Virus record (IMG/VR): IMGVR_UViG_3300021962_000636
Coordinates: 1 to 24,209 of that record
Direction: 5' to 3' (one strand)
DNA: 24,209 bases
Source: a virus
The translations under genes and the position numbers were made by a program. The stretch's first letter is position 1. Each line of letters opens with the position of its first letter. Shown here one piece after another: positions 7,816 to 15,337 of this stretch. The notes under the pieces were generated by a model. It worked only from the letters and a program-made list of their open reading frames with translations, did not search any database and was not told the DNA's origin.

Positions 7816-8202
7816 TTACTGCTGGGTGATGACTCGAACGGTCACGGAACCCTGAAAGGTCACGCCGTCAGCGTCTCGGTTGGTGCTCATGCGCTCGATG
7901 CGGACCGATACGGCCCGGCCATCGCCGAGAATCAATGGGCGCTCATCGAGTGAGGCTTCAATCTCGGCATTGATGCGCTTCACTTCGGCCTGCCCTCGGT
8001 AGTTGCTCCAGACGGACAGGTAGATGAATCGGTTAGCGCGCTTGCGGCCGCTGATGACACTGGTATTGGTGGCCTGCTCGCTGTCAATCGTGACGTAGGG
8101 CGGTGCGGTGTCCATCGGTACAGCGTCATAGACGGGCACGCTGAGTTCGTCGCTTAGCCGGGCGTATAGCGCGGCCTGGAGCGGTATCGCTGGATCGGTC
8201 AT
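7816..8202 (-). CDS. Tail completion protein, DUF3168 / HK97 gp11-like
   Basis: This 128-residue protein starts at the ATG at 8202-8200, which overlaps the stop of the preceding small gene (ATGA). The frame extends a few codons upstream but the coupled start is more likely. Phrases such as LQAALYARLSDEL, VYDAVPMDTAPPYVTID and FIYLSVWSNYRGQAEVKRI are typical of DUF3168 proteins, which cap the tail tube or form part of the tail terminator in HK97- and SPP1-like phages. Its position between the gp10-like and tail tube genes supports this. The assignment is by recognition of family phrases. Confidence 0.85.
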   Translation of the reverse strand: MTDPAIPLQAALYARLSDELSVPVYDAVPMDTAPPYVTIDSEQATNTSVISGRKRANRFIYLSVWSNYRGQAEVKRINAEIEASLDERPLILGDGRAVSVRIERMSTNRDADGVTFQGSVTVRVITQQ

Positions 8203-8396
8203 TTGCCTAGCCTCACCGCGCAAACGATGGTGGCGATGACTATCTGGTCAGCAGCAAGCGTTCCGCCGACTCCAAAGCTCACGCTTTCTACGCCCGTAAG
8301 CTCTCGATCCCCCACCATAAAGCGAAGATTTTGAGTGGTGCACACCTCGCCTGGCTTGCCATCGGTATGAATAGCCATGATCTGCTTGTTATCCAT
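8199..8396 (-). CDS. Small protein of unknown function in the head-tail cluster
   Basis: This 65-residue ORF starts at the ATG at 8396-8394 with a strong site (GAGGAG, 5 bases before ATG) and overlaps the end of the gp10-like gene by 8 bases. Its stop overlaps the start of the DUF3168 gene. The sequence is MDNKQIMAIHTDGKPGEV, then a central part with FMVGDRELTG, and a hydrophobic end (IVIATIVCAVRLG). I recognise no family. The tight overlaps on both sides and the good ribosome site argue that it is translated. A role in neck or tail assembly is suggested only by position. Confidence 0.65.
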   Translation of the reverse strand: MDNKQIMAIHTDGKPGEVCTTQNLRFMVGDRELTGVESVSFGVGGTLAADQIVIATIVCAVRLGK

Positions 8397-8871
8397 CTGC
8401 ACTCCTCGCCGCCTTGTCCAGAGTCGAAGCAATCGCCTCGCTCAATAACTTGCGGATCTCGTCTTTGTTCAGGTCGTAGCTGGGCCGAATGAACGGGTGC
8501 GCCGGCCTGGCTGGAATATCCGGCGCGTAGCCGAAGAAGTTCTCGCCGTCCGATTTGTTCTCGGGGTTCTTTCCGGCCTTGCCTTGCGTGCCCTTGGTGC
8601 CGTATTCGATGAAGCGCAGGAAGAAGAAACGGCGCGACTTCTTTTTGCCCCTGATACCAATCTGCGCGTCGAGGCCACTTTTCGAGACAAATGCCTCAAG
8701 TGCTGCCGCCGACTCGCCGGTATCTTTCGGGATCAGTTGCCGCTGTGTCTCTAGCACCAGATCAGCCGCTTTCTGCATCGCTGGGCGCAGATCCGACTCC
8801 ATCTGGTTGCCGATGCGCCGAAGAACGCCGCGCAAGCGGAAATCCCCGCGAATAGATGATCGCCTAGCCAT
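8389..8871 (-). CDS. HK97 gp10-family neck/tail protein
   Basis: This 160-residue protein starts at the ATG at 8871-8869, with AGGAG 5 bases upstream; a GTG two codons earlier would lie on that site and is rejected. It has the hallmarks of the HK97 gp10 family: an N-terminal helix (AMQKAADLVLETQRQLIPKD), DTGESAAALEA, the FFLRFIEYGTKGTQGKAG core, and PARPAHPFIRPSYD near the end. These proteins sit at the head-tail joint and help finish or attach the tail. The neighbours are a head closure gene upstream and a small unknown gene overlapping downstream. Confidence 0.88.
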   Translation of the reverse strand: MARRSSIRGDFRLRGVLRRIGNQMESDLRPAMQKAADLVLETQRQLIPKDTGESAAALEAFVSKSGLDAQIGIRGKKKSRRFFFLRFIEYGTKGTQGKAGKNPENKSDGENFFGYAPDIPARPAHPFIRPSYDLNKDEIRKLLSEAIASTLDKAARSADG

Positions 8872-8879
8872 GCGCACTC

Positions 8880-9200
8880 CTACGGATTTGCCACGCTAGA
8901 ACACAGCAACTGCATCATGTCGCGCTCGTTGCTCGGCAGGACCGCTTCTATCCGGTAAGTGATAGCGCCATTCACCAGCCGGCGCCCCGCCACGAAGTCA
9001 GCAGACGGACGCACTCGGATCTCCGCAGACACCACGGCAGTTAACTGCTGCGCCACATTCGAGACGCGACCCGTTGGCGTGGTGATCTCCGCCCATACCT
9101 GGCGAATCTCTGCCCAGCCTTCGATGCGGCCACCCATGCCATCTGGAATGCTTTGCTCCGATTGCAGGCTGCAGCGGTGCCTCAGCTTGCCGGCTCTCAT
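8880..9200 (-). CDS. Head closure / head-tail adaptor protein
   Basis: This 106-residue protein starts at the ATG at 9200-9198, coupled to the upstream connector stop (ATGA); a longer frame to 9227 is open but lacks support. The pattern MRAGKLRHRCSLQ, QSIPDGMGGRIEGWAEIRQVWAEI, then a beta-rich end (GAITYRIEAVLPSNERDMM) is that of phage head closure proteins of the SPP1 gp16 / HK97 type, which close the DNA exit channel below the connector. Its TAG stop overlaps the ribosome binding site of the next gene, consistent with coupled translation. Confidence 0.85.
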   Translation of the reverse strand: MRAGKLRHRCSLQSEQSIPDGMGGRIEGWAEIRQVWAEITTPTGRVSNVAQQLTAVVSAEIRVRPSADFVAGRRLVNGAITYRIEAVLPSNERDMMQLLCSSVANP

Positions 9201-9505
9201 ACGCAGGCCCACCGATGCGGCAACCACAGGGATTTGGTGGCCAGGGGCATCTCCGAGACGGAGACACCTACAGCGACCGATTCACGGTTGGCGTACCAGT
9301 GACCGATCAGCAGGAGCGCGCCTTGCTCGATGGATTTGGTGATGAGCAGGTGGTTTTCCACCGTTTCGGGCAAGGTGGCTACCAGCTTTCGGTTGGTCCA
9401 GGCCTCGAACGCGCTGATCGCGGCGTCTGTGTACGCCTGGATCAGCGCATCTTCATCTACGCCATCAACGCGCAGATGGCTTTTTACTAACGCGAGGTCG
9501 ATCAT
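9197..9505 (-). CDS. Head-tail connector protein, gp6-like
   Basis: This 102-residue protein starts with MIDLALVKSHLRVD, followed by DEDALIQAYTDAAISAFEAWTNR, the standard opening of gp6-like connectors (HK97 gp6, SPP1 gp15), which form a ring under the portal. A good ribosome site (GGAGG about 10 bases upstream) supports this start. The last third includes a hydrophobic helix (QGALLLIGHWYANRESV), also usual in the family. It overlaps the upstream 65-residue gene by 41 bases and the downstream closure gene by 4. Confidence 0.9.
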   Translation of the reverse strand: MIDLALVKSHLRVDGVDEDALIQAYTDAAISAFEAWTNRKLVATLPETVENHLLITKSIEQGALLLIGHWYANRESVAVGVSVSEMPLATKSLWLPHRWACV

Positions 9506-9662
9506 TTTTCGGTGCCTCCCCCGCCAATGTGGCTACTTTCAGGTGATCCACTGCGACGATTGCGCAGCGGTCGGAAACTTCTTGCTCCCCGGTTTCGATG
9601 CGCACGACACGATTGCCGTCTGGCGCGAACGGGAAGGCTTGGTGTACGAGTATCTTGGGCAT
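9465..9662 (-). CDS. Small conserved-type protein between capsid and connector genes
   Basis: This 65-residue ORF starts with MPKILVHQAFPFAPDGNRVV at the ATG at 9662-9660, with GGAGG 6 bases upstream. Small proteins with an AFPFAPDG-type opening are common between capsid and connector genes in HK97-like phages; their role is not clearly established. The middle part (IETGEQEVSDRCAIVAVDH) reads as a compact fold and the end is basic (PRVSKKPSAR). The 41-base overlap with the connector is long, so the C-terminal extension may be variable. The reading frame, ribosome site and position make translation likely. Confidence 0.7.
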   Translation of the reverse strand: MPKILVHQAFPFAPDGNRVVRIETGEQEVSDRCAIVAVDHLKVATLAGEAPKNDRPRVSKKPSAR

Positions 9663-9678
9663 TGCCTACCTCCGAGAA

Positions 9679-9698
9679 GGAGCGCCCGAAGGCGCCCC
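9679..9698 (-). other. UUCG tetraloop hairpin after the capsid gene
   Basis: On the minus strand an 8-pair stem with one G-U wobble (GGGGCGCC / GGCGCTCC) closes a cUUCGg tetraloop, an exceptionally stable RNA loop. It begins 7 bases after the capsid stop. Only a short, interrupted T run follows, so termination would be partial at most. A message-stabilising or leaky terminator role after the most strongly expressed gene is plausible. Confidence 0.65.
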
Positions 9699-9705
9699 TG
9701 TCCGG

Positions 9706-10905
9706 TTACACGCTGAGCGTTAGCACCTTGACCGCCTGCGAGTCGGTCAACATGCCGCCGACGCGCTTGGTGGTGTAGAAGCCGACGTTCGGCTTGTTGG
9801 TGTAGGGATCGCGCAGCACGCGGGTGCCGATGCGGTCCACGATGGTGTAGGCCCGGCGGAAATCACCGAACGCGATGGCGTTCGCGTCTGCCGCTACTTC
9901 CGGCATGTCCTCGTTCTCGGTGATGCCGTAGCCGAGAATCTGCGACGGCTGGCCCGCTTCCAGGCCCGGACGCCAGAGGTAGTTGCCCTCGGAGTCCTTC
10001 ATCAGGCGGATCTTGAACACGGTGGTGCCCGGCATCATCCAGCTTGCACCGTTGCGGAAGCCGCGACGCAGGGTGTAGACCATCTTGATCAGATCGTCAG
10101 CGGTGAAGTCACCCGCTACGCCGGAGTGAACCTTCTGCAGAGTGCCGAAGGCGCGTGCGGCGTCGCTTTCGGTGCTCATGGCGTAAGCCAGCAGACCCTT
10201 TGGCTTGTTCACGCCGTCGCCGGTCAGGAATGCCAGGCCTTCCTGCTCTGCGAACTCGCGGGCGACCTCTGCCGACAGCCAGCCTTCAGCGTCGAAGAAC
10301 ATATCGTCCAGGCTGGTCTGGGTGGCTTGCGGGTTGGCGTAGATCTCGCCCATGAAGGCGGAAATCTGCGCCAGGGTCGGCGTGCCAGTGGCCGGGCGCG
10401 CAGCGGTCTCGCCTACCCAGCCGGAACCAGCGCCGCCGAGGTTGACCAGGCGCTTGTAGTCAGGCGTGCTGACGGTGATCTGGTTGCAGATCGAACGCAT
10501 GGGCGACTCGTCGCGCAGCAGTTCGATGATGGAGCGGTCCAGCTCTTCCGGCACCGCGTAACCGCCGTCGGCTTCGACAGTGGTTTGCAGGGCTTTCTGT
10601 TGGAGTTCGGCCAGGTTGTCGTCCTTGCCCTTGCGCACGAACTGCATGAAGGCATTCTTGTGCTCGGAAACGGACTTGCTGCCAGCAGCGCCAGGACGCT
10701 TGGCGTCGGCCAGCTCCTTTTCCAGGGCGGATTTCAGCTCGTCCAGCTCGGACAGCTTGCCGTTCAGGGTTTCGACCTGACCAGCCAGCTTGCCCTTCTC
10801 CGACTCCAGCGCCTCGACGCGCTTGTCGTTGGTGCTTTTGAATTCGTCAAACTTCTTGCCGAGGGCTTCGGCGACTTCTTGTACGTCTTTGATTTCAACG
10901 GCCAT
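9706..10905 (-). CDS. Major capsid protein, HK97 fold
   Basis: This 399-residue protein starts after a perfect ribosome site (AAGGAGG, 4 bases before ATG). Residues 1-75 are a long charged coiled coil (EALESEKGKLAGQVETLNGK), the delta domain that acts as a built-in scaffold and is removed by the prohead protease. The mature part begins around residues 105-115 (near TTVEADGGYAVPEELDRSI). Further HK97-fold phrases are GWVGETAARPATG (E-loop), GDGVNKPKGLLAY, SWMMPGTTVFKIRLMKDSEGNYLW and a terminal FGDFRRAYTIVDRIG. The residue aligned with the HK97 crosslinking Lys169 appears to be Arg, so covalent chainmail by that chemistry is unlikely. It is flanked by protease and connector genes. Confidence 0.96.
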   Translation of the reverse strand: MAVEIKDVQEVAEALGKKFDEFKSTNDKRVEALESEKGKLAGQVETLNGKLSELDELKSALEKELADAKRPGAAGSKSVSEHKNAFMQFVRKGKDDNLAELQQKALQTTVEADGGYAVPEELDRSIIELLRDESPMRSICNQITVSTPDYKRLVNLGGAGSGWVGETAARPATGTPTLAQISAFMGEIYANPQATQTSLDDMFFDAEGWLSAEVAREFAEQEGLAFLTGDGVNKPKGLLAYAMSTESDAARAFGTLQKVHSGVAGDFTADDLIKMVYTLRRGFRNGASWMMPGTTVFKIRLMKDSEGNYLWRPGLEAGQPSQILGYGITENEDMPEVAADANAIAFGDFRRAYTIVDRIGTRVLRDPYTNKPNVGFYTTKRVGGMLTDSQAVKVLTLSV

Positions 10906-10914
10906 GTGGCCTCC

Positions 10915-11568
10915 TTAAATGCGAGAAATGAGGGTTTTCAGGGATTCAAGCGCGTCATCTGCCGCCGCCTCTCGCGGGGTGATTGCGCTATAGCCTTTAG
11001 CCATAAAGGCCTTGGCCTGTGAGCCGGAAAACCCAACCTCTCGAAGGGCCTTCTCGACCTTGCTCGGCGGCGGCGTTTCGCCACGTTCGAGCAGGGATTT
11101 CACGTTGGAAATGCGCGCTTCATCGTTCGCCGGAAAGGTGACTAGGGAGACTTCCCACAGGTCAATGTCCTTGAGGACGAAGGCGTCTTTCGCTTTGTCG
11201 TATTCGTAGTCGTTGAGGACGTAGCCGATGGACAGGCCGGATAGGCTGCCGGCCTTCATGTGCGCGTGGGCACGCTTGGCGAGCGGGTCATCGTCGATCA
11301 GCAGTCGGCCTTTGAGGTACAGGCCGGTTTCGTCTTCGCGCATCTCGGTATAGATGCCGATCGGCTCGCTCATGTTGTGCTGCCAGAGCAGCGCAGGCAT
11401 GCGGCCCTTCTCTTTCCAGCCGGCCAGCGACTTCTGGAAGGCGCCGGGCACGATAATGTCCGAGTAAGAATCCTTGACTCCGAACACGGAGCCATAGCCT
11501 TCAAACTCGCCGGTATCGCTGACCGATTTGATGGTCAGCGGCATATCAAGGCGTTGCTTGGTCAGCAT
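10915..11568 (-). CDS. HK97-family prohead protease
   Basis: This 217-residue protein starts at ATG 11568 with GGAGG 6 bases upstream, overlapping the portal gene end by 23 bases. It is the S78-type serine protease that removes the capsid delta domain during maturation. Visible family signs are FEGYGSVFGVKDSYSDIIVPGAF, the catalytic His in LLWQHNMSEPIG (residue 64), GLYLKGRLL, and the Ser region AGSLSGLSIGY (106-116), followed by LWEVSLVTFPANDEA. The C-terminal 60 residues are helical and likely target the protease into the prohead. Its TAA stop overlaps the ribosome site of the capsid gene. Confidence 0.95.
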   Translation of the reverse strand: MLTKQRLDMPLTIKSVSDTGEFEGYGSVFGVKDSYSDIIVPGAFQKSLAGWKEKGRMPALLWQHNMSEPIGIYTEMREDETGLYLKGRLLIDDDPLAKRAHAHMKAGSLSGLSIGYVLNDYEYDKAKDAFVLKDIDLWEVSLVTFPANDEARISNVKSLLERGETPPPSKVEKALREVGFSGSQAKAFMAKGYSAITPREAAADDALESLKTLISRI

Positions 11569-12772
11569 TTGCTGCCTCCGGGTCTGTCGTCATGTTCATT
11601 GGGGTCAGGTACACGTCGCCGCCGTCTCGCGGGTTTAGGTCTTCCAGCTCGCGGCAGTCGTTGGGGCTGAGGATCCCCCACTGAATACCCTTGCCGTAGC
11701 TCTCGTAGCGGCCTTTTAGGTCGCCGCGCAGCAGTGCGCCGGCATTGAATTTGGCGTAATGGTTGGCCCGGTCCTTGTCGTTCAGCAGTCCGACGCGAAT
11801 GCGGTTCTCGATGCGCGTCAGATACGGCACCAGGGCGTAGTTCACGAAGGACAAGCCGAGGTTTTCCACGTTGTTGAACGTGGCTTTTTCCAGGCTTGCG
11901 ACCAAATGCGGCGGGACGCGGAAAATCGCGCAGATCTCGTCACGCTGCATCTTGCGGGTTTCGAGGAACTGGCTGTCTTCGGCGTTGAGGCTGATCGGCT
12001 TCCAGTTCAGGCCCATTTCCAGAATCATCGGCTTGTAAGCGTTGGCAACACCCATGTGCTCGCCGTGGAACTGGGTTTTCAGCCGGTTGAACGCTTCATC
12101 TGTCAGCGCTTGATCTGTCGCCAGCACGCCAGATGTGACGGCGCCGTTGGTGAACAGCCGGCTGCCGTGTTCTTCGGTGCTCAACCCAAGCGCGATAGCC
12201 TGGCGGGCGTAAGCGATGGGGTTCAAGCCGTTGAGCCCGTCCAGCGTAAACAGGCGCACATGCCAGATTTCGTCCTGGCTGAGGGTTCGCTGCTCGCCGT
12301 TTCGGAACGTGACCTTGTAGGAAACCGTCCAGTCGTCATTCAGCTTCGGCGTAACCGAGCCGGGGTCGATGGGCAGCAGCTCGACAACCTGTCCCAAGGC
12401 GTAAACCTTGTAGGCGAAGAAGTTGCCGCGCAGGCACAAGCATGCAATCAGCAGTTCCCAGAACTCCTGACTGGTCATGTAGCCGTTGGGTGCCACGCTC
12501 AGCAGGTAGTTGAGTCGATGAGAGGATGCTGTCTCGATTGATCGCCCGCTCTGCTTGACCAGCCGGCACGGCAGCATCCCGACCGACTCAGCAAGCACGC
12601 GGACGCAGCCGAAAACGGTTGTCATCTGCATGGCCCGACTGGTCGTGACAGTTTGTCCGGTGACCGTTTCATAACCAGAGCCAAGCGCGGCCGCCAGTTT
12701 CTCGCTGGTGTCAATCACGACCGGATCGCCCTTGACGCCGAACAGGCCGCGTAGCTTGTTAATCATGCCCAT
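11546..12772 (-). CDS. Portal protein, HK97 family
   Basis: This 408-residue protein forms the dodecameric DNA entry ring at one capsid vertex. It starts at an ATG that shares a base with the terminase stop (TAATG). Family phrases include VTTSRAMQMTTVFGCVRVLAESVGMLP, LNYLLSVAPNGYMTSQEFWE, NFFAYKV, DEIWHVRLFTLDGLNGLNPI, RKMQRDEICAIFRVPPHLVA and TFNNVENLGLSFVNYALVPYLTRIE, in the order seen in HK97-type portals. The length is normal for the family. It lies between large terminase and prohead protease, the conserved order. Confidence 0.96.
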   Translation of the reverse strand: MGMINKLRGLFGVKGDPVVIDTSEKLAAALGSGYETVTGQTVTTSRAMQMTTVFGCVRVLAESVGMLPCRLVKQSGRSIETASSHRLNYLLSVAPNGYMTSQEFWELLIACLCLRGNFFAYKVYALGQVVELLPIDPGSVTPKLNDDWTVSYKVTFRNGEQRTLSQDEIWHVRLFTLDGLNGLNPIAYARQAIALGLSTEEHGSRLFTNGAVTSGVLATDQALTDEAFNRLKTQFHGEHMGVANAYKPMILEMGLNWKPISLNAEDSQFLETRKMQRDEICAIFRVPPHLVASLEKATFNNVENLGLSFVNYALVPYLTRIENRIRVGLLNDKDRANHYAKFNAGALLRGDLKGRYESYGKGIQWGILSPNDCRELEDLNPRDGGDVYLTPMNMTTDPEAANADQATP

Positions 12773-14484
12773 TAGAGCGTCCTGATTCCGTTTTTGGTGA
12801 TGTGGTCGGAGAGGTTCGGTTCGTTGTCGCTGCCGGCAATGGCACGGCTAAGCGCCATGATCAGCCCGACCACGCCATCGATCTTGTTCTCCGGGCGTTC
12901 TTTGTTCGGATAGATGTTGTCCTTTACATCGAGCTTGGCGACGACGTTGGAAACCATCCACGTCAGCACTGGGCAATCGCCGTGCGCGAGCTTGCGTTGC
13001 AGGACCAGCGCCTCGACCTCCTTCATCGGCTCGCTGATGTTCTGCACCGTCTGGCGCACCTCGACCATCGGCAGGCCTTCCAGCTCCATTTCCTGAGCAA
13101 GTTGGGTGGCCTGCCACGGGTCATAGGCCACTGCCTGCACATCAAAGCGGCCGGCGAACTCGCGCAGATCCTCTTTGATGACTTCGAATTCAATGACCTC
13201 ACCGTCAGTGAGCGTCAGCAGGCCAAGCGCATCGAACTCGCGGTAACGGGCGGTGTTGCTGTCCAGCTCTTCGATAACGCGCGCTTCCGGCAGGTAGTAC
13301 CGGCCGTGGACGTGCCAGAGCGGGTCACCCTCGACCGGCGGGAATAGCAGGACGTTGCCGGCAATGTCGATCTTGCTGGCGAGGTCGAGGCCGATGAAGC
13401 AAGGGCGCCCGTCCAGTTCGGCGAGACTCTTGCGGGCCGGGGCTTCCTTCCAGCGCAGCATGTTCAGCCAGGCGTTTTTGGCGCCGACCCATTCGTTCAG
13501 GTGCTTGGTGCGGAACGTGGCCTGCTTCGTGGCCGACTGCATGGCGTCACGCTGGCGAGCCAGCAAGAAGTCCTCGCTGATGGATATGCCGAAGTTCGGG
13601 TTCGCCTTGCGCAGCGCCTCCTCGCTCGTCCATTCATCGCCCGGATCAATCGTGAACAGCGCCGGCCAGAGGTCGGGGCGCTCGATCACGCCTTCGAGCA
13701 TGCGTTCGGAGTCGCGGACTAGCTGATGGCAAGGACCGCCGATGCTCGAGCCGGCCGTCGTGATGACCAGCATCACAGGCTGCTCACGCGCGCCCATGCC
13801 GGTTTCCATCGTGTCGAACAGGGTCGAGTCTTGGTGTTCGTGGTACTCGTCGACAATCGCGCAGGATGGGGACGAGCCGTCGCCGGGCTTGCCGATTACA
13901 GGCTCGAAGCGGCTGCCGTCTTCCAGGCGAACCATGTTCGAGGCGTTGACCTCGACGCCGAAGTGCTCGCGCAACTCCGGGGTCCGCTCGATCATCTGTT
14001 TGGCAGGGCGGAACACTTCCCACGCCTGCTTCTCAGTGGTCGCGCCGCTGTACACCTCGGCGCCGAACTCGCTGTCAGCGGTGAACATGTAGACGCCCAG
14101 GCCGCCGCCGATGATGCTCTTGCCGTTCTTGCGCGGGACGAAGACCAGCAGCGTGCGGTAACGGCGGGTGCCGTCCTTCTTGCGCAGCCAGCCGAACGGG
14201 ACGCAGACGGAGAACAACTGCCAGGGTTCAAGCTTGATCAGCTCGCGCTTACCGGCCCACTTGCCCTTCGTATGCGGCAGCAGTTGCAGGAACTTGGCGA
14301 CCTTCTCGCCCTTGGCCGGGTCGAATTTGTATGGATAGCCGTCCGCGCTCTGCTGCTTTAGGTCGTCCAGATGCTTCTGACACAGCAGAACAATCCAGCG
14401 ACAGGCGACTATCTTGCCGGCGACGACCGCGCGCGCGTAGTCCTCCGCCAGCTTCATCAGCGGATATTTCGTTTTCGATGCCAT
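12772..14484 (-). CDS. terL: Terminase large subunit
   Basis: This 570-residue packaging motor has an N-terminal ATPase and C-terminal nuclease. The Walker A-like loop is PRKNGKS (117-123) and Walker B is CAIVDEYHEH (208-217), both typical of the Terminase_1 / HK97 large subunit family; ITTAGSS (241-247) fits the coupling motif. In the nuclease, CFIGLDLAS (Asp367), VAYDPWQATQLAQ and the late KIDGVVGLIMAL supply the acidic residues expected of the RNase H-like fold. It starts sharing a base with the small subunit stop (TAATG) and ends the same way with the portal, so the three are probably co-translated. Confidence 0.97.
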   Translation of the reverse strand: MASKTKYPLMKLAEDYARAVVAGKIVACRWIVLLCQKHLDDLKQQSADGYPYKFDPAKGEKVAKFLQLLPHTKGKWAGKRELIKLEPWQLFSVCVPFGWLRKKDGTRRYRTLLVFVPRKNGKSIIGGGLGVYMFTADSEFGAEVYSGATTEKQAWEVFRPAKQMIERTPELREHFGVEVNASNMVRLEDGSRFEPVIGKPGDGSSPSCAIVDEYHEHQDSTLFDTMETGMGAREQPVMLVITTAGSSIGGPCHQLVRDSERMLEGVIERPDLWPALFTIDPGDEWTSEEALRKANPNFGISISEDFLLARQRDAMQSATKQATFRTKHLNEWVGAKNAWLNMLRWKEAPARKSLAELDGRPCFIGLDLASKIDIAGNVLLFPPVEGDPLWHVHGRYYLPEARVIEELDSNTARYREFDALGLLTLTDGEVIEFEVIKEDLREFAGRFDVQAVAYDPWQATQLAQEMELEGLPMVEVRQTVQNISEPMKEVEALVLQRKLAHGDCPVLTWMVSNVVAKLDVKDNIYPNKERPENKIDGVVGLIMALSRAIAGSDNEPNLSDHITKNGIRTL

Positions 14485-14864
14485 TAGAGATCCGCGAAGG
14501 GGTTGCCCTTGGGCGCCTCTTTCTTGCCGCCGACCTTGGAACGGTCAGCCGGGGTCATGCCGAATTTGCCGAGCAGCGCTTCGAGGCGTACCAGCTTGGC
14601 ACCAGGGAACTCGGTCGGGTCTGCGCGGAACTGAGCCAGCAGGTTCGCGGCGATCTCCAGACTGATGCGGTCGGAGTCAGTTAGCACATCACGCGGGGCG
14701 TATTGAGCTATCTCGTTCCAGGCGTGAAGCACGGCGCCGTTGATATGAGGTGGCGGCGCAGTTAGCTCGCCAGCCGATTCGGCGTCCTGTCGTCTACGCT
14801 GAGGGTCTTTTTTGAACGCGCCGGTCAGCTCAAGCACGTTCGTTGGCTTGCGCGGTCGGGCCAT
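14484..14864 (-). CDS. terS: Terminase small subunit, P27 family
   Basis: This 126-residue protein starts MARPRKPTNVLELTGAFKKD, the signature opening of P27-family small terminases, and ends with Lys-rich residues and GNPFADL. The small subunit recognises the packaging start site on phage DNA and loads the large subunit. The start ATG at 14864 has no strong ribosome site in the preceding bases, but the opening motif fixes it. It lies 64 bases after the HNH gene and overlaps terL by one base. Confidence 0.93.
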   Translation of the reverse strand: MARPRKPTNVLELTGAFKKDPQRRRQDAESAGELTAPPPHINGAVLHAWNEIAQYAPRDVLTDSDRISLEIAANLLAQFRADPTEFPGAKLVRLEALLGKFGMTPADRSKVGGKKEAPKGNPFADL

Positions 14865-14928
14865 TTTGGGAACTCGTATTTTGCGGAGATGGAAAAAGAG
14901 GGGCCGAAACGGTGTCCGTAACGGAAGG

Positions 14929-15330
14929 TCAGTTCTCTCGACCTCCCCCCTCCCCTGTTGCTGTGACCGCCTGCCGTGCCGTCTGCGCCTCTTTCTGAGT
15001 CTTGGCCCGGTGGCAGTCGCGGTTGATCGCTCTCAGGTTGCCAGCAGCGTCTGTGCCGCCCTGAGAGAGGGGCACGATATGGTCAACTTCGTGTGCATCC
15101 TTCAGCGTGCCGGTACGCCTGCATTCATCACACCGGCAGATGTAGCCGTCTCGCTTCATGATCTGGTCACGCAGTCGGCGCCACGCTCTGCCAGTCAGCC
15201 CGGCCTTCTCGCTTCGCTTGCTGGTAGCCCACGCGTCGGCTAGGTGCTTGTGCGCCTCACAGTAGCGGGCGCCTCTTACCAGTGCGCGGCATTGAGGTGC
15301 GGCGCATGGCTTCATTGGTCGGAGCGGCAT
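14929..15330 (-). CDS. Packaging-associated HNH endonuclease
   Basis: This 133-residue HNH protein has an N-terminal Cys/His cluster (C9, C14, C24, H27), Cys pairs around 65-70, and the core AHEVDHIVPLSQGGTDAAGNLRAINRDCH, with D83-H84, N98 and H107 as the HNH residues. Small HNH proteins encoded next to terminase are an established part of DNA packaging in many cos-type HK97-like phages, where they stimulate terminase cutting. Its place directly before terS fits that role. The start at 15330 has only a weak ribosome site; an ATG five codons later (15315) is an alternative. Confidence 0.9.
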   Translation of the reverse strand: MPLRPMKPCAAPQCRALVRGARYCEAHKHLADAWATSKRSEKAGLTGRAWRRLRDQIMKRDGYICRCDECRRTGTLKDAHEVDHIVPLSQGGTDAAGNLRAINRDCHRAKTQKEAQTARQAVTATGEGGGREN

Positions 15331-15337
15331 GGCTGGC

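Noticed and set aside
10126-11022. 298-residue plus-strand ORF
   Set aside because: It lies opposite the capsid and protease genes, which are certain; composition is that of antisense reading of GC-rich coding DNA.
11759-12541. 260-residue plus-strand ORF
   Set aside because: It is entirely opposite the portal gene and has no recognisable domain.
13726-14361. 211-residue plus-strand ORF
   Set aside because: It is opposite the terminase large subunit ATPase region, whose motifs are unambiguous.
14865-14928. Possible cos site between HNH and small terminase genes
   Set aside because: The location would suit a cos-type phage, but no distinctive repeat or overhang can be identified from sequence alone.
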